In this document: positions 50,923-59,775 of the stretch, piece after piece
Position numbering within the stretch: the stretch's first letter is position 1
How the letters are laid out: each line of letters starts with the position of its first letter
Source: Nocardioides immobilis
GTDB lineage: Bacteria; Actinomycetota; Actinomycetes; Propionibacteriales; Nocardioidaceae
Reading direction: 5' to 3'
Length of the DNA stretch: 64,000 nucleotides
Assembly (NCBI RefSeq): GCF_003515065.1
Contig: NZ_QXGH01000035.1
Coordinates: 1-64,000, forward strand
Translations under genes and position numbers: made by a program
Notes under the pieces: model-generated
What the model was told of the DNA's origin: nothing
Seen by the model: the letters and a program-made list of their open reading frames with translations, nothing else
Databases searched by the model: none

Positions 50923-52329
50923 TCAGCCGACCGGCTCGGGCACCTGCACGGGCCGCCGGTTCGCCGTCATCGCGAGCGCGGTTCCGGCGGCGAGGAGCGA
51001 GCACAGCGCGACGAACAGCCAGGCCGTGCGCACCGCGTCGGTGTCCGTCGCCCCGGTGCCGATGATGGCGACCAGGATGCTGACCCCGAGCGCGAACCCG
51101 ACCTGGCGGGCCATGCTGACGATCCCGCTGCCGGTCGCACCCTGCTCGGGCGGAAGGGTGGCGGTGGCGGCGGCGACCAGGTTGGGGAGGGCGAGGCCCA
51201 CGCCGACGCCCGACAGGATCCAGGCGGGGAGGAAGGTCGTCCAGTACGCCGGCTCGGTGCTCAGGGCCGCGAGCTGCCAGAGCGCGGACACGGCGCACAG
51301 GACGCTGCCGGCCGCGATCAGCCTCGAGGGGTGGACGTGCCCGAACCGGCGTGCCGCGATGATCGAGGTCGGGGGTACGGCGAGGGGGCCGAGCGCGATC
51401 GCGAAGCCGGTCTCGAGTGCGGAGAAGCCCCAGGCCTGCTGCATCCAGAGGATGGCGAGCAGCAGCGCCGCCCCGAAGCCGGTGTTGAAGAGCAGGGTCG
51501 TGACGTTCGCCGACGCGAACGAGCGGATCCGCAGCAGGGCCGGGTCGATGACGGGGGAGGGGTGGCGACCCGACAGCCAGACGAAGCCTCCGAGGCCGGC
51601 GGCCGCCCCGGCGAATGCGGCGAGCGTCCGCCCCGAGGTCCATCCCCACTCCTCGGTCTGGACGAGGCCGAGGACGAGAGCTGCGATCGCGCCTGCGAGC
51701 ACGGCCGCACCCAGCAGGTCCGGACGTGGTGCTCCGGCGTTCTGCCGGACATCCGGTACGAAACGGATCGCCGCGACGACCAGGAAGATGCCGACCGGCA
51801 CGTTGATCCAGAACGCCCAGTGCCACGAGAGCTGCACGAGCCCGCCGCCTGCCGCCGGGCCGAGCGCGGCTGCGATGGAACCGGTCAGCGCCCACAGCCG
51901 GGCGCCCGCGGCCCGCCGTTCGGGCGGGAGTGCCGCGAGCAGCAGTCCCAGGCTGGCCGGGGTCATCGCTGCCGCGCCGACCGCCTGCAGGACCCGCGCG
52001 GCGACCAGCTCCCACACGCCGGGGGCGAAGCCGCAGGCCAGGCTCGCGAGGGTGAACACGGCCAGACCGGCGACGAAGCCCGGCTTGCGCCCGTAGCGGT
52101 CGGTGAGTCGGCCCATCGGCACCAGGAGGGCGGCGTACACGACGGCGTACGCGCTCAGGATCCAGCTCAGCTCGTTGAGCGCGGGGGCGTCGGTCGCCGT
52201 ACTGAAGTCCCGCCCGATCTCGTCGAAGGCGACGTTGACGATGAACAGGTCCAGGCCGGCCATGAAGGTCGCCCCGGTGAGGATCGCGGTCACCGCTCCC
52301 GTGTGCACCCGCTGGCTTGCGTTATCCAT
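50923..52329 (-). CDS. MFS drug/solute transporter (DHA2, EmrB/QacA type)
   Basis: A 468-residue membrane transporter with about 14 hydrophobic helices, in keeping with the DHA2 family. The loop motif PMGRLTDRYGRKPGFVAG after the second helix and WHWAFWINVPVGIFLVV in the middle are diagnostic. It is divergent from an HxlR-type regulator and shares a promoter region with an inverted repeat. It has no obvious steroid role but sits inside the HIP locus. ATG at 52329. Confidence 0.88.
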   Translation of the reverse strand: MDNASQRVHTGAVTAILTGATFMAGLDLFIVNVAFDEIGRDFSTATDAPALNELSWILSAYAVVYAALLVPMGRLTDRYGRKPGFVAGLAVFTLASLACGFAPGVWELVAARVLQAVGAAAMTPASLGLLLAALPPERRAAGARLWALTGSIAAALGPAAGGGLVQLSWHWAFWINVPVGIFLVVAAIRFVPDVRQNAGAPRPDLLGAAVLAGAIAALVLGLVQTEEWGWTSGRTLAAFAGAAAGLGGFVWLSGRHPSPVIDPALLRIRSFASANVTTLLFNTGFGAALLLAILWMQQAWGFSALETGFAIALGPLAVPPTSIIAARRFGHVHPSRLIAAGSVLCAVSALWQLAALSTEPAYWTTFLPAWILSGVGVGLALPNLVAAATATLPPEQGATGSGIVSMARQVGFALGVSILVAIIGTGATDTDAVRTAWLFVALCSLLAAGTALAMTANRRPVQVPEPVG

Positions 52330-52368
52330 AGCCAGAAAGGTAGACCCCTGACTATGGATTGCACAAGC
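52315..52368. promoter_or_regulatory. Inverted-repeat operator between transporter and HxlR genes
   Basis: GCTTGCGTTATCCATAG (52315-52331) is mirrored by CTATGGATTGCACAAGC (52352-52368), with matching outer GCTTG/CAAGC and inner ATCCATAG/CTATGGAT. The 20-bp gap and the position across both starts suit autoregulation by the HxlR-type repressor. Confidence 0.68.
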
Positions 52369-52382
52369 CAGATGTGTCTAGA

Positions 52383-52871
52383 ATGTCCGGCGTGACGGTT
52401 CAGCTGGCAGGACGGCTCGCGGCCCGCGGCGACGTGGCCCTCGGCGACCGCTGTTCGGTCGACCGGACCATGCAGGTGGTCGGCAACCGGACCGCGATGC
52501 TCCTGATCCGGGAGGCGTTCTACGGCGCGACCCGGTTCGAGCAGCTCGCGAAGCGGGTCGGGGTCACCGAGGCGGTGGCCTCGCAGCGACTCAAGGAGCT
52601 GGTCGCTGCGGGCATCCTCGCCAAGCAGCCGTACCGCGAGCCCGGTCAGCGCACCAGGTTCGAGTACGTCCTCACGCCGGCGGGCCACGAGCTCATGCCG
52701 GTGCTCCTCGGCCTGCTCCAGTGGGGTGCGCGACACCTGCCGCATCCGGGCGGTCGGGTGACGGTCACGCATGACGAGTGCGGGGCCGAGGTGCAGGCAG
52801 CACTGCGCTGTGCCGACGGCCACGACGTCCCGGAGGAGGACGTCGTCGTCCGTGGCGATGTGACACGCTGA
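52383..52871 (+). CDS. HxlR-family transcriptional regulator
   Basis: A 162-residue winged-helix regulator: CSVDRTMQVVGNRTAMLLIREAFYG, RFEQLAKRVGVTEAVASQRLKELVAAGIL, and the wing with PGQRTRFEYVLTPAG. The N-terminal cysteine in GDRCSVDR is conserved in the family and can sense reactive species. The C-terminal tail with three further cysteines/histidines (HDECGAEV, ALRCADGHD) may bind metal. It probably represses the divergent transporter. ATG 52383 is used; GTG 52392 is possible. Confidence 0.85.
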   Translation: MSGVTVQLAGRLAARGDVALGDRCSVDRTMQVVGNRTAMLLIREAFYGATRFEQLAKRVGVTEAVASQRLKELVAAGILAKQPYREPGQRTRFEYVLTPAGHELMPVLLGLLQWGARHLPHPGGRVTVTHDECGAEVQAALRCADGHDVPEEDVVVRGDVTR

Positions 52872-52875
52872 CCCC

Positions 52876-52895
52876 TACCAAGCATTTGCTTGGTA
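52876..52895. promoter_or_regulatory. Palindromic operator upstream of ipdE1 (KstR2-like)
   Basis: TACCAAGCATTTGCTTGGTA, identical in all 20 bases to 50886-50905, lies 10 bp before the GTG at 52906. The matching spacing at both operons indicates one regulator, most simply the KstR2 protein encoded in this operon. Confidence 0.78.
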
Positions 52896-52905
52896 CGCTG
52901 GTGAC

Positions 52906-54108
52906 GTGGACCTGACCGAGAGCGCCGAGGACGCCGCCTTCCGCGAGGAGGTGCGCACCTGGTTGGCCGAGCACCTGGTCGGCGAGTGGCGCGACCTGAT
53001 GGGCCTCGGCGGGCCCGGCCGCGACCACGAGGCGTTCGAGGAACGGCTGGCCTGGAACCGACTGCTGGCCGAGCACGGCTGGACCTGTGTCGGCTGGCCG
53101 CAGGAGTACGACGGCCGAGGGCTCTCGTTGTGGCAGCAGGTGATCTTCCACGAGGAGTACGCCCGCGCCGACGCCCCGCACGGCGTCAACCACCTCGGTG
53201 AGACCCTGCTCGGGCCGACCCTGATCGCGTTCGGCAGCGATGCCCAGAAGGAGCGGTTCCTCCCGAGGATCCGTGCGGTCGAGGAGCTGTGGGCGCAGGG
53301 CTACTCCGAGCCCAACGCCGGCTCCGACCTCGCCAACGTGCAGACGAAGGCACGCCTGGTCGACGGTGCGTGGGTCATCGACGGGCAGAAGGTCTGGACC
53401 TCGAACGCCCACCTCAGCGACTGGTGCTTCGTGGTCGCCCGTTCCGAGCCGGGGTCGACCCGGCACCACGGACTGTCGTTCCTGCTCGTCCCCCTGGCGC
53501 AGGACGGCGTCGAGATCCGGCCGATCGAGCAGCTGACCAGCGGCTCGGAATTCAACGAGGTCTTCTTCACCGGCGCCCGCACGGACGCCGACCTGGTCGT
53601 CGGCGAGCCGGGCCAGGGCTGGGGCGTCGCGATGGGGCTGCTCGGCTTCGAGCGCGGTGTCTCGACCCTCGGGCAGACGGTCGGGTTCGCCCGCGAGCTC
53701 GACGACGTCGTGGCCCGCGCAAAGGCGAACGGCAGCATCGACGACCCGATCGTCCGCGACCGGCTGGCGCGGCTCAAGGTCGAGCTCAACGCCATCCGCA
53801 GCTTCGCACTGCGCGCGCTGGCGCTGGTCGAGGGCGGCCAGGACTCGGCCGCCGGCGGGGGAGCGGGCTCCATCTTCAAGCTGGCGTGGGCCAACTGGCA
53901 CCGGCAGCTCGGCGAGGTGGCGATGGACGTCGCCGGCGCGGCGGGGCTGCTCACCCAGGGGACCGCGACGCCCTACGACCTCGACGAGCACCAGCGGCTC
54001 TTCCTCTTCTCCCGCTCCGACACGATCTACGGCGGCAGCGACGAGGTCCAGAAGAACATCCTCGCCGAGCGGGTGCTCGGCCTACCGCGCGAACCGAAGG
54101 GGTCTTGA
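52906..54108 (+). CDS. ipdE1: Acyl-CoA dehydrogenase, IpdE1 (FadE30) subunit
   Basis: A 400-residue ACAD, alpha subunit of the IpdE1-IpdE2 heterotetramer that desaturates 5-hydroxy-HIP-CoA. Fold segments are GYSEPNAGSDLANVQTKARL, WVIDGQKVWTSNAHLSDWCF, VGFARELDDVV and the C-terminal DTIYGGSDEVQKNILAERVLG. The start is GTG 52906 just after the operator. First gene of ipdE1-ipdF-kstR2-fadA6, with the IpdE2 partner in the divergent operon. Confidence 0.9.
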   Translation: MDLTESAEDAAFREEVRTWLAEHLVGEWRDLMGLGGPGRDHEAFEERLAWNRLLAEHGWTCVGWPQEYDGRGLSLWQQVIFHEEYARADAPHGVNHLGETLLGPTLIAFGSDAQKERFLPRIRAVEELWAQGYSEPNAGSDLANVQTKARLVDGAWVIDGQKVWTSNAHLSDWCFVVARSEPGSTRHHGLSFLLVPLAQDGVEIRPIEQLTSGSEFNEVFFTGARTDADLVVGEPGQGWGVAMGLLGFERGVSTLGQTVGFARELDDVVARAKANGSIDDPIVRDRLARLKVELNAIRSFALRALALVEGGQDSAAGGGAGSIFKLAWANWHRQLGEVAMDVAGAAGLLTQGTATPYDLDEHQRLFLFSRSDTIYGGSDEVQKNILAERVLGLPREPKGS

Positions 54109-54911
54109 TGACGACCATGAAGGCTGAGCAGCCGACGCCGGACTACGTGCCCGGTCACGGCCTCCTGCGCGACAAGGTCGTCGTCGTGACGGCGGCTGCG
54201 GGCGCCGGCATCGGCGCGGCCGTCGTACGGCGTGCGCTCGAGGAGGGGGCGAAGGCGGTCGTCTTCAGCGACACCCACGAGCGGCGGCTCGCGGAGGCTG
54301 AGGAGGTCCTCGCGAAGGAGTTCGGCGCCGACCGCGTCCGGCAGCTGGTCTGCGACGTGACCGACGAGGCGCAGGTCGCCGCGCTCCTCGACGTGGCCGA
54401 CGAGTTCGGCGGGGTCGACGTGATGATCAACAACGCCGGCCTCGGTGGCACCGCCAGTGTGCTCGAGATGACCGACGACCAGTGGTCGAAGGTCCTCGAC
54501 ATCACGCTCACCGGCACCTTCCGCTGCGTGCGCGCGGCCGGCCGGCGGATGGTCGCGGCAGGGAAGAAGGGCATCATCGTCAACAACGCCTCGGTGATCG
54601 GCTGGCGCGCGCAGGAGGGCCAGGCCCACTACTCCGCGGCGAAGGCCGGTGTGATGGCCCTGACCCGATGCTCCGCGATCGACCTGGCGCCGCACGGCAT
54701 CCGGGTCAACGCGGTGTCGCCGAGCCTGGCGATGCACCCGTTCCTGGAGAAGGTGACGTCGCCGGAGCTGCTGGAGGAGCTCAAGCAGCGTGAGGCCTTC
54801 GGGCGCGCCGCGGCCCCGTGGGAGGTCGCGAACGTGATGGTGTTCCTCGCCAGTGGCTACTCGTCCTACCTGACCGGTGAGGTGATCAGTGTCAGCAGCC
54901 AGCACGCCTGA
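54108..54911 (+). CDS. ipdF: Short-chain dehydrogenase IpdF
   Basis: A 267-residue SDR proposed to oxidise the 5-hydroxyl of the HIP-derived intermediate. The NAD(P) motif is modified (VVTAAAGAGIGAAVV, residues 25-39). Catalytic residues are Asn in VMINNAGLGG, Ser in VNNASVIGW, and Tyr/Lys in HYSAAKAGVM. The ATG overlaps the ipdE1 stop by one base. A longer in-frame extension upstream lies inside ipdE1 and is rejected. Confidence 0.86.
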   Translation: MTTMKAEQPTPDYVPGHGLLRDKVVVVTAAAGAGIGAAVVRRALEEGAKAVVFSDTHERRLAEAEEVLAKEFGADRVRQLVCDVTDEAQVAALLDVADEFGGVDVMINNAGLGGTASVLEMTDDQWSKVLDITLTGTFRCVRAAGRRMVAAGKKGIIVNNASVIGWRAQEGQAHYSAAKAGVMALTRCSAIDLAPHGIRVNAVSPSLAMHPFLEKVTSPELLEELKQREAFGRAAAPWEVANVMVFLASGYSSYLTGEVISVSSQHA

Positions 54912-55479
54912 GTCCCGACGCGACCAGCTGCTCGCGATCGCGGCCCGGCTGTTCGCCGAGAAGGGCTTCAAGAACACGACCGTCCGCGACATCGCGGATG
55001 CCGCCGGGATCCTGTCCGGCAGCCTCTACCACCACTTCGACTCCAAGGAGTCGATGGTCGACGAGATCCTCTCGACCTTCCAGGCCGAGCTCTTCGGTCA
55101 GTACGACGAGATCCTGACCAGTGACGAGGACGCCCGCACGAAGCTCGAGCGAGCGGTCCGGGTGTCGTTCGAGGCGATCGACCAGCACCCCTTCGAGGTG
55201 GCGATCTACCAGAACGAGGCCGACTACCTCGGCACGTTCGACCGGTTCGGCTACCTCGCCGACCGCAACACCCAGTCCCGGCAGGTCTGGGTCACGCTGA
55301 TCGAGGAGGGCGTGCGCACCGGCGTACTCCGCAACGACCTCGACGTGACCCTCACCTACCGCTTCATCCGCGACACCGTGTGGGTCGCCGTCCGGTGGTA
55401 CCGCCCCGGCCGCGGTCACACCCACACCGAGGTCGCCGACCAGTACGTCCGCATCCTCCTCGACGGGATCTCCTCATGA
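54889..55479 (+). CDS. kstR2: TetR-family repressor KstR2
   Basis: A 196-residue regulator closely resembling mycobacterial KstR2, which represses the HIP genes and is released by HIP-CoA. The helix-turn-helix is TTVRDIADAAGILSGSLYHH, followed by FDSKESMVDEILSTF. The C-terminal TYRFIRDTVWVAVRWYRPG is a hallmark. The start is GTG 54889, overlapping ipdF by 23 bp. It probably binds the two 20-bp palindromes at 50886 and 52876. Confidence 0.93.
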   Translation: MSAASTPESRRDQLLAIAARLFAEKGFKNTTVRDIADAAGILSGSLYHHFDSKESMVDEILSTFQAELFGQYDEILTSDEDARTKLERAVRVSFEAIDQHPFEVAIYQNEADYLGTFDRFGYLADRNTQSRQVWVTLIEEGVRTGVLRNDLDVTLTYRFIRDTVWVAVRWYRPGRGHTHTEVADQYVRILLDGISS

Positions 55480-56648
55480 CCGCCAATACCGCCTACATCG
55501 TCGACGCCGTCCGCACCCCGGTCGGCAAGCGCGGCGGCGCGCTCGCCGGCGTGCACTCCGCCGACCTCGCCGCGCACACGATCGCCGCGCTGATGGACCG
55601 GACCGCGGTCGACCCGGGCGCGGTCGACGACGTGATCCTCGGCTGCTGCGACACCATCGGCTCGCAGGCCGGCGACGTCGCGCGGACGGCCTGGCTCGTG
55701 GCCGGCCTGCCCGACCACGTGCCCGGCGTGACCATCGACCGGCAGTGCGGCTCCTCGCAGCAGGCGGTCCACTTCGCCGCCCAGGGCGTCATGTCCGGCA
55801 CCCAGGACCTGGTGGTCGCCGGCGGCGTGCAGAACATGAGCGCCATCCCGATCTCGGCCGCGATGCTCGTCGGCCAGCAGTACGGCTTCTCCACGCCGTT
55901 CGCGGAGTCGCCCGGCTGGCTCAAGAGGTACGGCGACCAGGAGGTCAGCCAGTTCCGGTCCGCGGAGATGATCGCCGAGAAGTGGGACATCTCGCGGGAG
56001 GAGATGGAAGCGTTCGCGCTCGCCTCTCATGAGCGGGCCCGGACCGCGATCGCGGAGGGACGGTTCGCCACCGAGCTCGTCCCGTACGTGCTCCCCGACG
56101 GGACCGCGTTCACGACCGACCAGTGCCCGCGCGAGACGTCCCTGGAGAAGATGGCCGGCCTCGAGCCGCTCGCGCCCGGCGGCCGGATCACCGCCGCTGT
56201 CGCGTCCCAGATCTGCGACGCGTCGTCGGCGACACTGATCGCGTCCGAGGCGGCGGTCCAGGCACACGGACTCAACCCGCGGGCCCGGATCCACCACCTC
56301 TCGGTGCGGGGCGACGACCCGGTCTGGATGCTGACCGGCCCGATCAACGCGACCAAGCACGCGCTCGCGAAGACCGGCATGAGCATCGACGACATCGACC
56401 TCTTCGAGTGCAACGAGGCGTTCGCGTCCGTCGTGCTCGCCTGGATGAAGGAAACCGGGGCCCCACACGAGAAGGTCAACGTCAACGGCGGCGGGATCGC
56501 GCTCGGTCACCCGATCGGCGCCACCGGCACCCGGCTGATGACGACCCTGCTCAACGAGCTCGAGCGCACGGGCGGCCGCTACGGGCTGCAGACGATGTGC
56601 GAGGGCGGCGGCCAGGCCAACGTCACCATCATCGAGCGCCTCGGCTGA
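55476..56648 (+). CDS. fadA6: Acetyl-CoA acetyltransferase (thiolase) FadA6
   Basis: A 390-residue thiolase that removes acetyl-CoA from the shortened HIP propionyl side chain. The nucleophile is Cys91 in IDRQCGSSQQAV. His in GGGIALGHPIGATG and Cys in TMCEGGGQ complete the site, and the segment ECNEAFAS is typical. It overlaps kstR2 by 4 bp, as in the usual FadA6 arrangement. Confidence 0.92.
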   Translation: MTANTAYIVDAVRTPVGKRGGALAGVHSADLAAHTIAALMDRTAVDPGAVDDVILGCCDTIGSQAGDVARTAWLVAGLPDHVPGVTIDRQCGSSQQAVHFAAQGVMSGTQDLVVAGGVQNMSAIPISAAMLVGQQYGFSTPFAESPGWLKRYGDQEVSQFRSAEMIAEKWDISREEMEAFALASHERARTAIAEGRFATELVPYVLPDGTAFTTDQCPRETSLEKMAGLEPLAPGGRITAAVASQICDASSATLIASEAAVQAHGLNPRARIHHLSVRGDDPVWMLTGPINATKHALAKTGMSIDDIDLFECNEAFASVVLAWMKETGAPHEKVNVNGGGIALGHPIGATGTRLMTTLLNELERTGGRYGLQTMCEGGGQANVTIIERLG

Positions 56649-56673
56649 GGCTGGCCGTCGCTCTGCGGACGGC

Positions 56674-57393
56674 TCACCCGTCGGAGAGGGCGACGGCCGA
56701 GATGTCGACGTACGCGTCGGCCTCGCCGCCCGTGCCGTCGAGGCCCTCGCCCGGCGCGTAGAGGGAGCACTCGACGCCGACGATCTGGCGACCGGTGGGA
56801 TACACGTGGGAGACCGCGGTCAGGGTCGCCTGTCCGCCTGCTCCTTCGGGAGGAAATCCGGTCGACGGCGTCTGCCCTCCCTCGTCGTCGAACTGGAAGA
56901 GGGTCTCCGACGCGTCGATGGGCGCGCCGTTGACCTCGAGCCGACAGGGGCCCAGGACGTACCGTACGAACAGCTCGGTCCCGATGACCACGGAGGCGAT
57001 GATCAGCAGCCGTCCGGGCTTGGCGAGGTCGATCGGCAGGCTGCCGCAGTCGATGTAGCTCGGTGACTCTCCGCAGGATCCTGTGCCGACGCGGCCGGAT
57101 CCTGCTTGGCCGGCCACCGGGACCGTGCCGAGGCTGGACTCGCCGACCTGGCCGGTGCCGAGGGCATCGTTCGCGATGTCGCGGTTGCCGAGGATTCGGA
57201 TGTCCCGGCCGGTGAGGGAGTCGTCGGCCACGTCGGCGGTGTGGACCTGTCCGTCGACGATGTCGTCGCTGAAGACCGTGTTCGAACCTGGGAGCGCGTA
57301 GGCGGTGCCGACGGACAGGAAGAGGAAGATCGACAGGTAGCCGGCCCACTGGGCTCGGAGCTGTCGGCCGATGTGCCGCACTGTGGGGCTCAT
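56674..57393 (-). CDS. Exported DDIVDG-type protein, member B
   Basis: A 239-residue protein with an N-terminal membrane/signal helix (AGYLSIFLFLSVGTAYALPG), then the motif SNTVFSDDIVDGQVHTADVADDS. The rest is a beta-rich domain with paired cysteines (GSCGESPSYIDCGS, GPCRLEVNGAP). Family function unknown; probably surface-anchored or secreted. It follows member A by two bases (TGATCATG). Its paralogue is at 63481. Confidence 0.68.
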   Translation of the reverse strand: MSPTVRHIGRQLRAQWAGYLSIFLFLSVGTAYALPGSNTVFSDDIVDGQVHTADVADDSLTGRDIRILGNRDIANDALGTGQVGESSLGTVPVAGQAGSGRVGTGSCGESPSYIDCGSLPIDLAKPGRLLIIASVVIGTELFVRYVLGPCRLEVNGAPIDASETLFQFDDEGGQTPSTGFPPEGAGGQATLTAVSHVYPTGRQIVGVECSLYAPGEGLDGTGGEADAYVDISAVALSDG

Positions 57394-57395
57394 GA

Positions 57396-58079
57396 TCACT
57401 GTCCCGACAGGGTGACGGCCGACATGCGGGCCAATGGATAGGTGGTCGCGCCGGTGTGGTCCTGGCAGTCGATGGCGACCGCCCGGGTGCCGGCGGGGAG
57501 CACGTTGGTCACGGCCGTCATCGTGAAATGGTTGCGGCCCTCCTCGATGTCCTCCTCGTCCCAGCGCACGGAAGTCCAGGAGGCCGCGATCGGTTCCGTG
57601 CCGTCGTGCAGCCGGCACGCGCCGGAACCCCACTCGTTCTCGCGCTCGACCATCGCTGTCACCTGCCCGATGATCAGGATCCGGCCGGGTCTGTCGAGGG
57701 TCACGACGACGAGGGAGCAGCGGATCCAGGTGGTCGTCTCGGGGTTGCAGGCGCCGTCGTACCCGTAGCGTCCGGTGCCGCCCTGGCGTGCCAACGGCAC
57801 GGTGCTCAGGGACGACTCGTTGATCTTGTCGCCGGTGACGGAGTCGACCCCGAAGTCCAGTGCCGTCAGCGTCCCGTTGCGGACGTCGGTGCCGCCCAGG
57901 GCTCGGCGGGTGTCGTCGTTGGCGACGTCGGCGGTGGTGACCTCTCCGTCGACGATGTCGTCGCTGAAGACCGTGTTCGACTCGGCGAGCGCGTACGCCG
58001 TGCCGGTGGTGAGCACGAGGAACAGGGCGAGCAGGCCGGCCGATTGTTGAGCAAGGGACCTACCGAGGTTCGCGAGCAT
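57396..58079 (-). CDS. Exported DDIVDG-type protein, member A
   Basis: A 227-residue protein with an N-terminal signal or membrane helix (AGLLALFLVLTTGTAYALAE) followed by SNTVFSDDIVDGEVTTADVAND and a beta-rich domain with paired cysteines (GACNPETTTWIRCS, GACRLHDGTEP). It is very similar to 62795-63478, including a nearly identical C-terminal stretch of about 45 residues. First of a two-gene unit with member B. Confidence 0.7.
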   Translation of the reverse strand: MLANLGRSLAQQSAGLLALFLVLTTGTAYALAESNTVFSDDIVDGEVTTADVANDDTRRALGGTDVRNGTLTALDFGVDSVTGDKINESSLSTVPLARQGGTGRYGYDGACNPETTTWIRCSLVVVTLDRPGRILIIGQVTAMVERENEWGSGACRLHDGTEPIAASWTSVRWDEEDIEEGRNHFTMTAVTNVLPAGTRAVAIDCQDHTGATTYPLARMSAVTLSGQ

Positions 58080-58206
58080 CGTTTCCTCCAGAGGGCTGAT
58101 GGTGATGCTCTCCAGCGTTGGCCGTGCCGCTCGCCGCGCCTAGTCCACGTTCGCTACCCACCCGGTCTAGATTCTGGACCGCGCGGGTGCGACCGGCCAG
58201 GATCGG

Positions 58207-58572
58207 TCAGTCCTCCCAGGGAGCGTGGTCGTCCATCTTGTCGTAGTACTTGGCCAGGTGGCTCTTCACCCGGTCGACGTCCTTGCCGGGCAGGTCCACG
58301 CCACCGCGCGCCCCCTGCATGATCCCGCCCGCGGACATCACGCCGCGCGGCACCGCCTTCAGCCTGCCGTCGACGACGTCGGCGATCAGCAGCTTGTACG
58401 CCGTGAAGTTGTCCTTGTTGTCGGCGTCGTACCAGACATGGGCGTCGCGGTACTTCACGTTCGGCTCGTCCTCGGCGCCGGCCCAGCGTCGTACCCGCTT
58501 GTCGGCGGCGTCTCCGTCCCACTCGCGCTCGCGGTCGGCCAGCGGCAGGTCCTGGAATGTGGTGACAGCCAT
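58207..58572 (-). CDS. Small soluble hypothetical protein
   Basis: A 121-residue protein. The segment DVVDGRLKAVPRGVMSAGGI, then MQGARGGVDLPGKDVDRVKSHLAKYYDKMDD, recalls a short stretch found in some phage prohead proteases, but here it stands alone. No active-site residues are evident. Function unknown. ATG at 58572. Confidence 0.58.
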   Translation of the reverse strand: MAVTTFQDLPLADREREWDGDAADKRVRRWAGAEDEPNVKYRDAHVWYDADNKDNFTAYKLLIADVVDGRLKAVPRGVMSAGGIMQGARGGVDLPGKDVDRVKSHLAKYYDKMDDHAPWED

Positions 58573-58637
58573 GGCTCACCTCCACGGTCTCGGACTGTCG
58601 AGAGAATTTCGGTACCCGGCCCCTGGGATGATCAGAC

Positions 58638-59450
58638 GTGCCCTGGTCGACCACGTGCGACGTCCATGAGTTCACCGCGGCCGCGGGGGAGTTCCTGGCC
58701 TCGGCGCCGGTCGAGCACAGTCCGCTGCTGACCGAGGCCGACTACCTGAGCCGGCGCCCCGAGCCGGACGCCGACCAGGGCTACGGGTGGTGGACCGACG
58801 ACGCCGGCGCCGTGGCCGGCGCCTTCCTCCGCGCTCCGCGGCACCCGCCCGTGCTCACCCCGCTGCCGGAGGACGCGGTCCACGAGCTGGTCACCGTGCT
58901 GCCGGTCGACGACGGCGTCGGCTGCGACGTCACCAGCGTCGACGCGGTGCTGGCGGCGTGGGAGCACAGAGGTACGCCGCTCGGCCCGCGGCACCGGCTG
59001 GTCGTCCACCGGCTCGGGACCTTCCGGCCACCCCCTGCGGAGGGCCGGTCGCGGATCGCCGAGGAGGCGGACGGCCCGCTGCTCGACAGCTGGTACGACG
59101 CGCTGATGGCCGCGAACCCGGGCGACCCGAGCGATCGGGCGTACGTCGTCGCCGACCCGCTCGCGGACCGACGGATCGTGCTCTGGGAGATCGAAGGCGA
59201 GCCGGTGGCGATGGCGGGCCGGACGCGTGTGATCACCGGCATGACGCGGGTGGGCGCGGTGTTCGCGCCGTCGGGCGACCCACGGGTCGAGACCGCCCTG
59301 CTCGGCGCCGCGACGGCAGCAGCGGCGCAGCTCGCGGACGACGTGCTGGTGCTGGCTCCGAGGAGCGACCGGGACGGTGTCGCGCGCTTGGCCGGGCTCG
59401 GCTACCGCGCCGTCCGCGAGCGCGTGCTCCTCGCGCCGCTGAAGGGCTGA
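58638..59450 (+). CDS. GNAT-family N-acetyltransferase-like protein
   Basis: A 270-residue protein with a GNAT-like C-terminal domain. The strand-loop RRIVLWEIEGEPVAMAGRTRVITGMTRVGAVF leads to a pyrophosphate-binding region near FAPSGDPRVETALLGAA, which is looser than the canonical Q/RxxGxG/A. The N-terminal half (about 1-120) is unlike typical GNATs. Substrate unknown. The start is GTG 58638. Confidence 0.68.
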   Translation: MPWSTTCDVHEFTAAAGEFLASAPVEHSPLLTEADYLSRRPEPDADQGYGWWTDDAGAVAGAFLRAPRHPPVLTPLPEDAVHELVTVLPVDDGVGCDVTSVDAVLAAWEHRGTPLGPRHRLVVHRLGTFRPPPAEGRSRIAEEADGPLLDSWYDALMAANPGDPSDRAYVVADPLADRRIVLWEIEGEPVAMAGRTRVITGMTRVGAVFAPSGDPRVETALLGAATAAAAQLADDVLVLAPRSDRDGVARLAGLGYRAVRERVLLAPLKG

Positions 59451-59775
59451 GTATTGGCTCTTTTGTGACTGATCCATGGGCCGGCTTCTTCGCAATCGGG
59501 CGGCCGCGCAGTAGCCGACCGTCGCTGGCACCCGCCGCTCGGGGTGGTTCCTCGGTGCTCGGTCCGCTTACCGGGCGCTGTGACCAGCAACAACGCCGAG
59601 GGAGCGGACTCAACACCCTGGAAGTGCCTGGTCCGGCGACTACCAGGGCGCGGTGGCCACTACCGAGGTGGTCGACCGCCCGGACAGTGACAACACCACC
59701 GCGGTAGTCGCTCGCGGGGCGTCGACCGCCGTCCGCAACCGTTCGCTCTGGCCGGTGGCGGTGCCGCCCTCGCGC
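59451..59775. other. Intergenic region, possible IS remnant
   Basis: No credible gene is present. The beginning GGCTCTTTTGTGAC looks like a terminus of an ISL3/IS1096-type element, but no transposase or second terminus is visible. This is a weak suggestion only. Confidence 0.3.

Noticed and set aside
50886..52895. Exact match to the published KstR2 box
   Set aside because: The half-sites match CAAG and CTTG, but the spacing is wider than the mycobacterial motif I recall, so it is only called KstR2-like.
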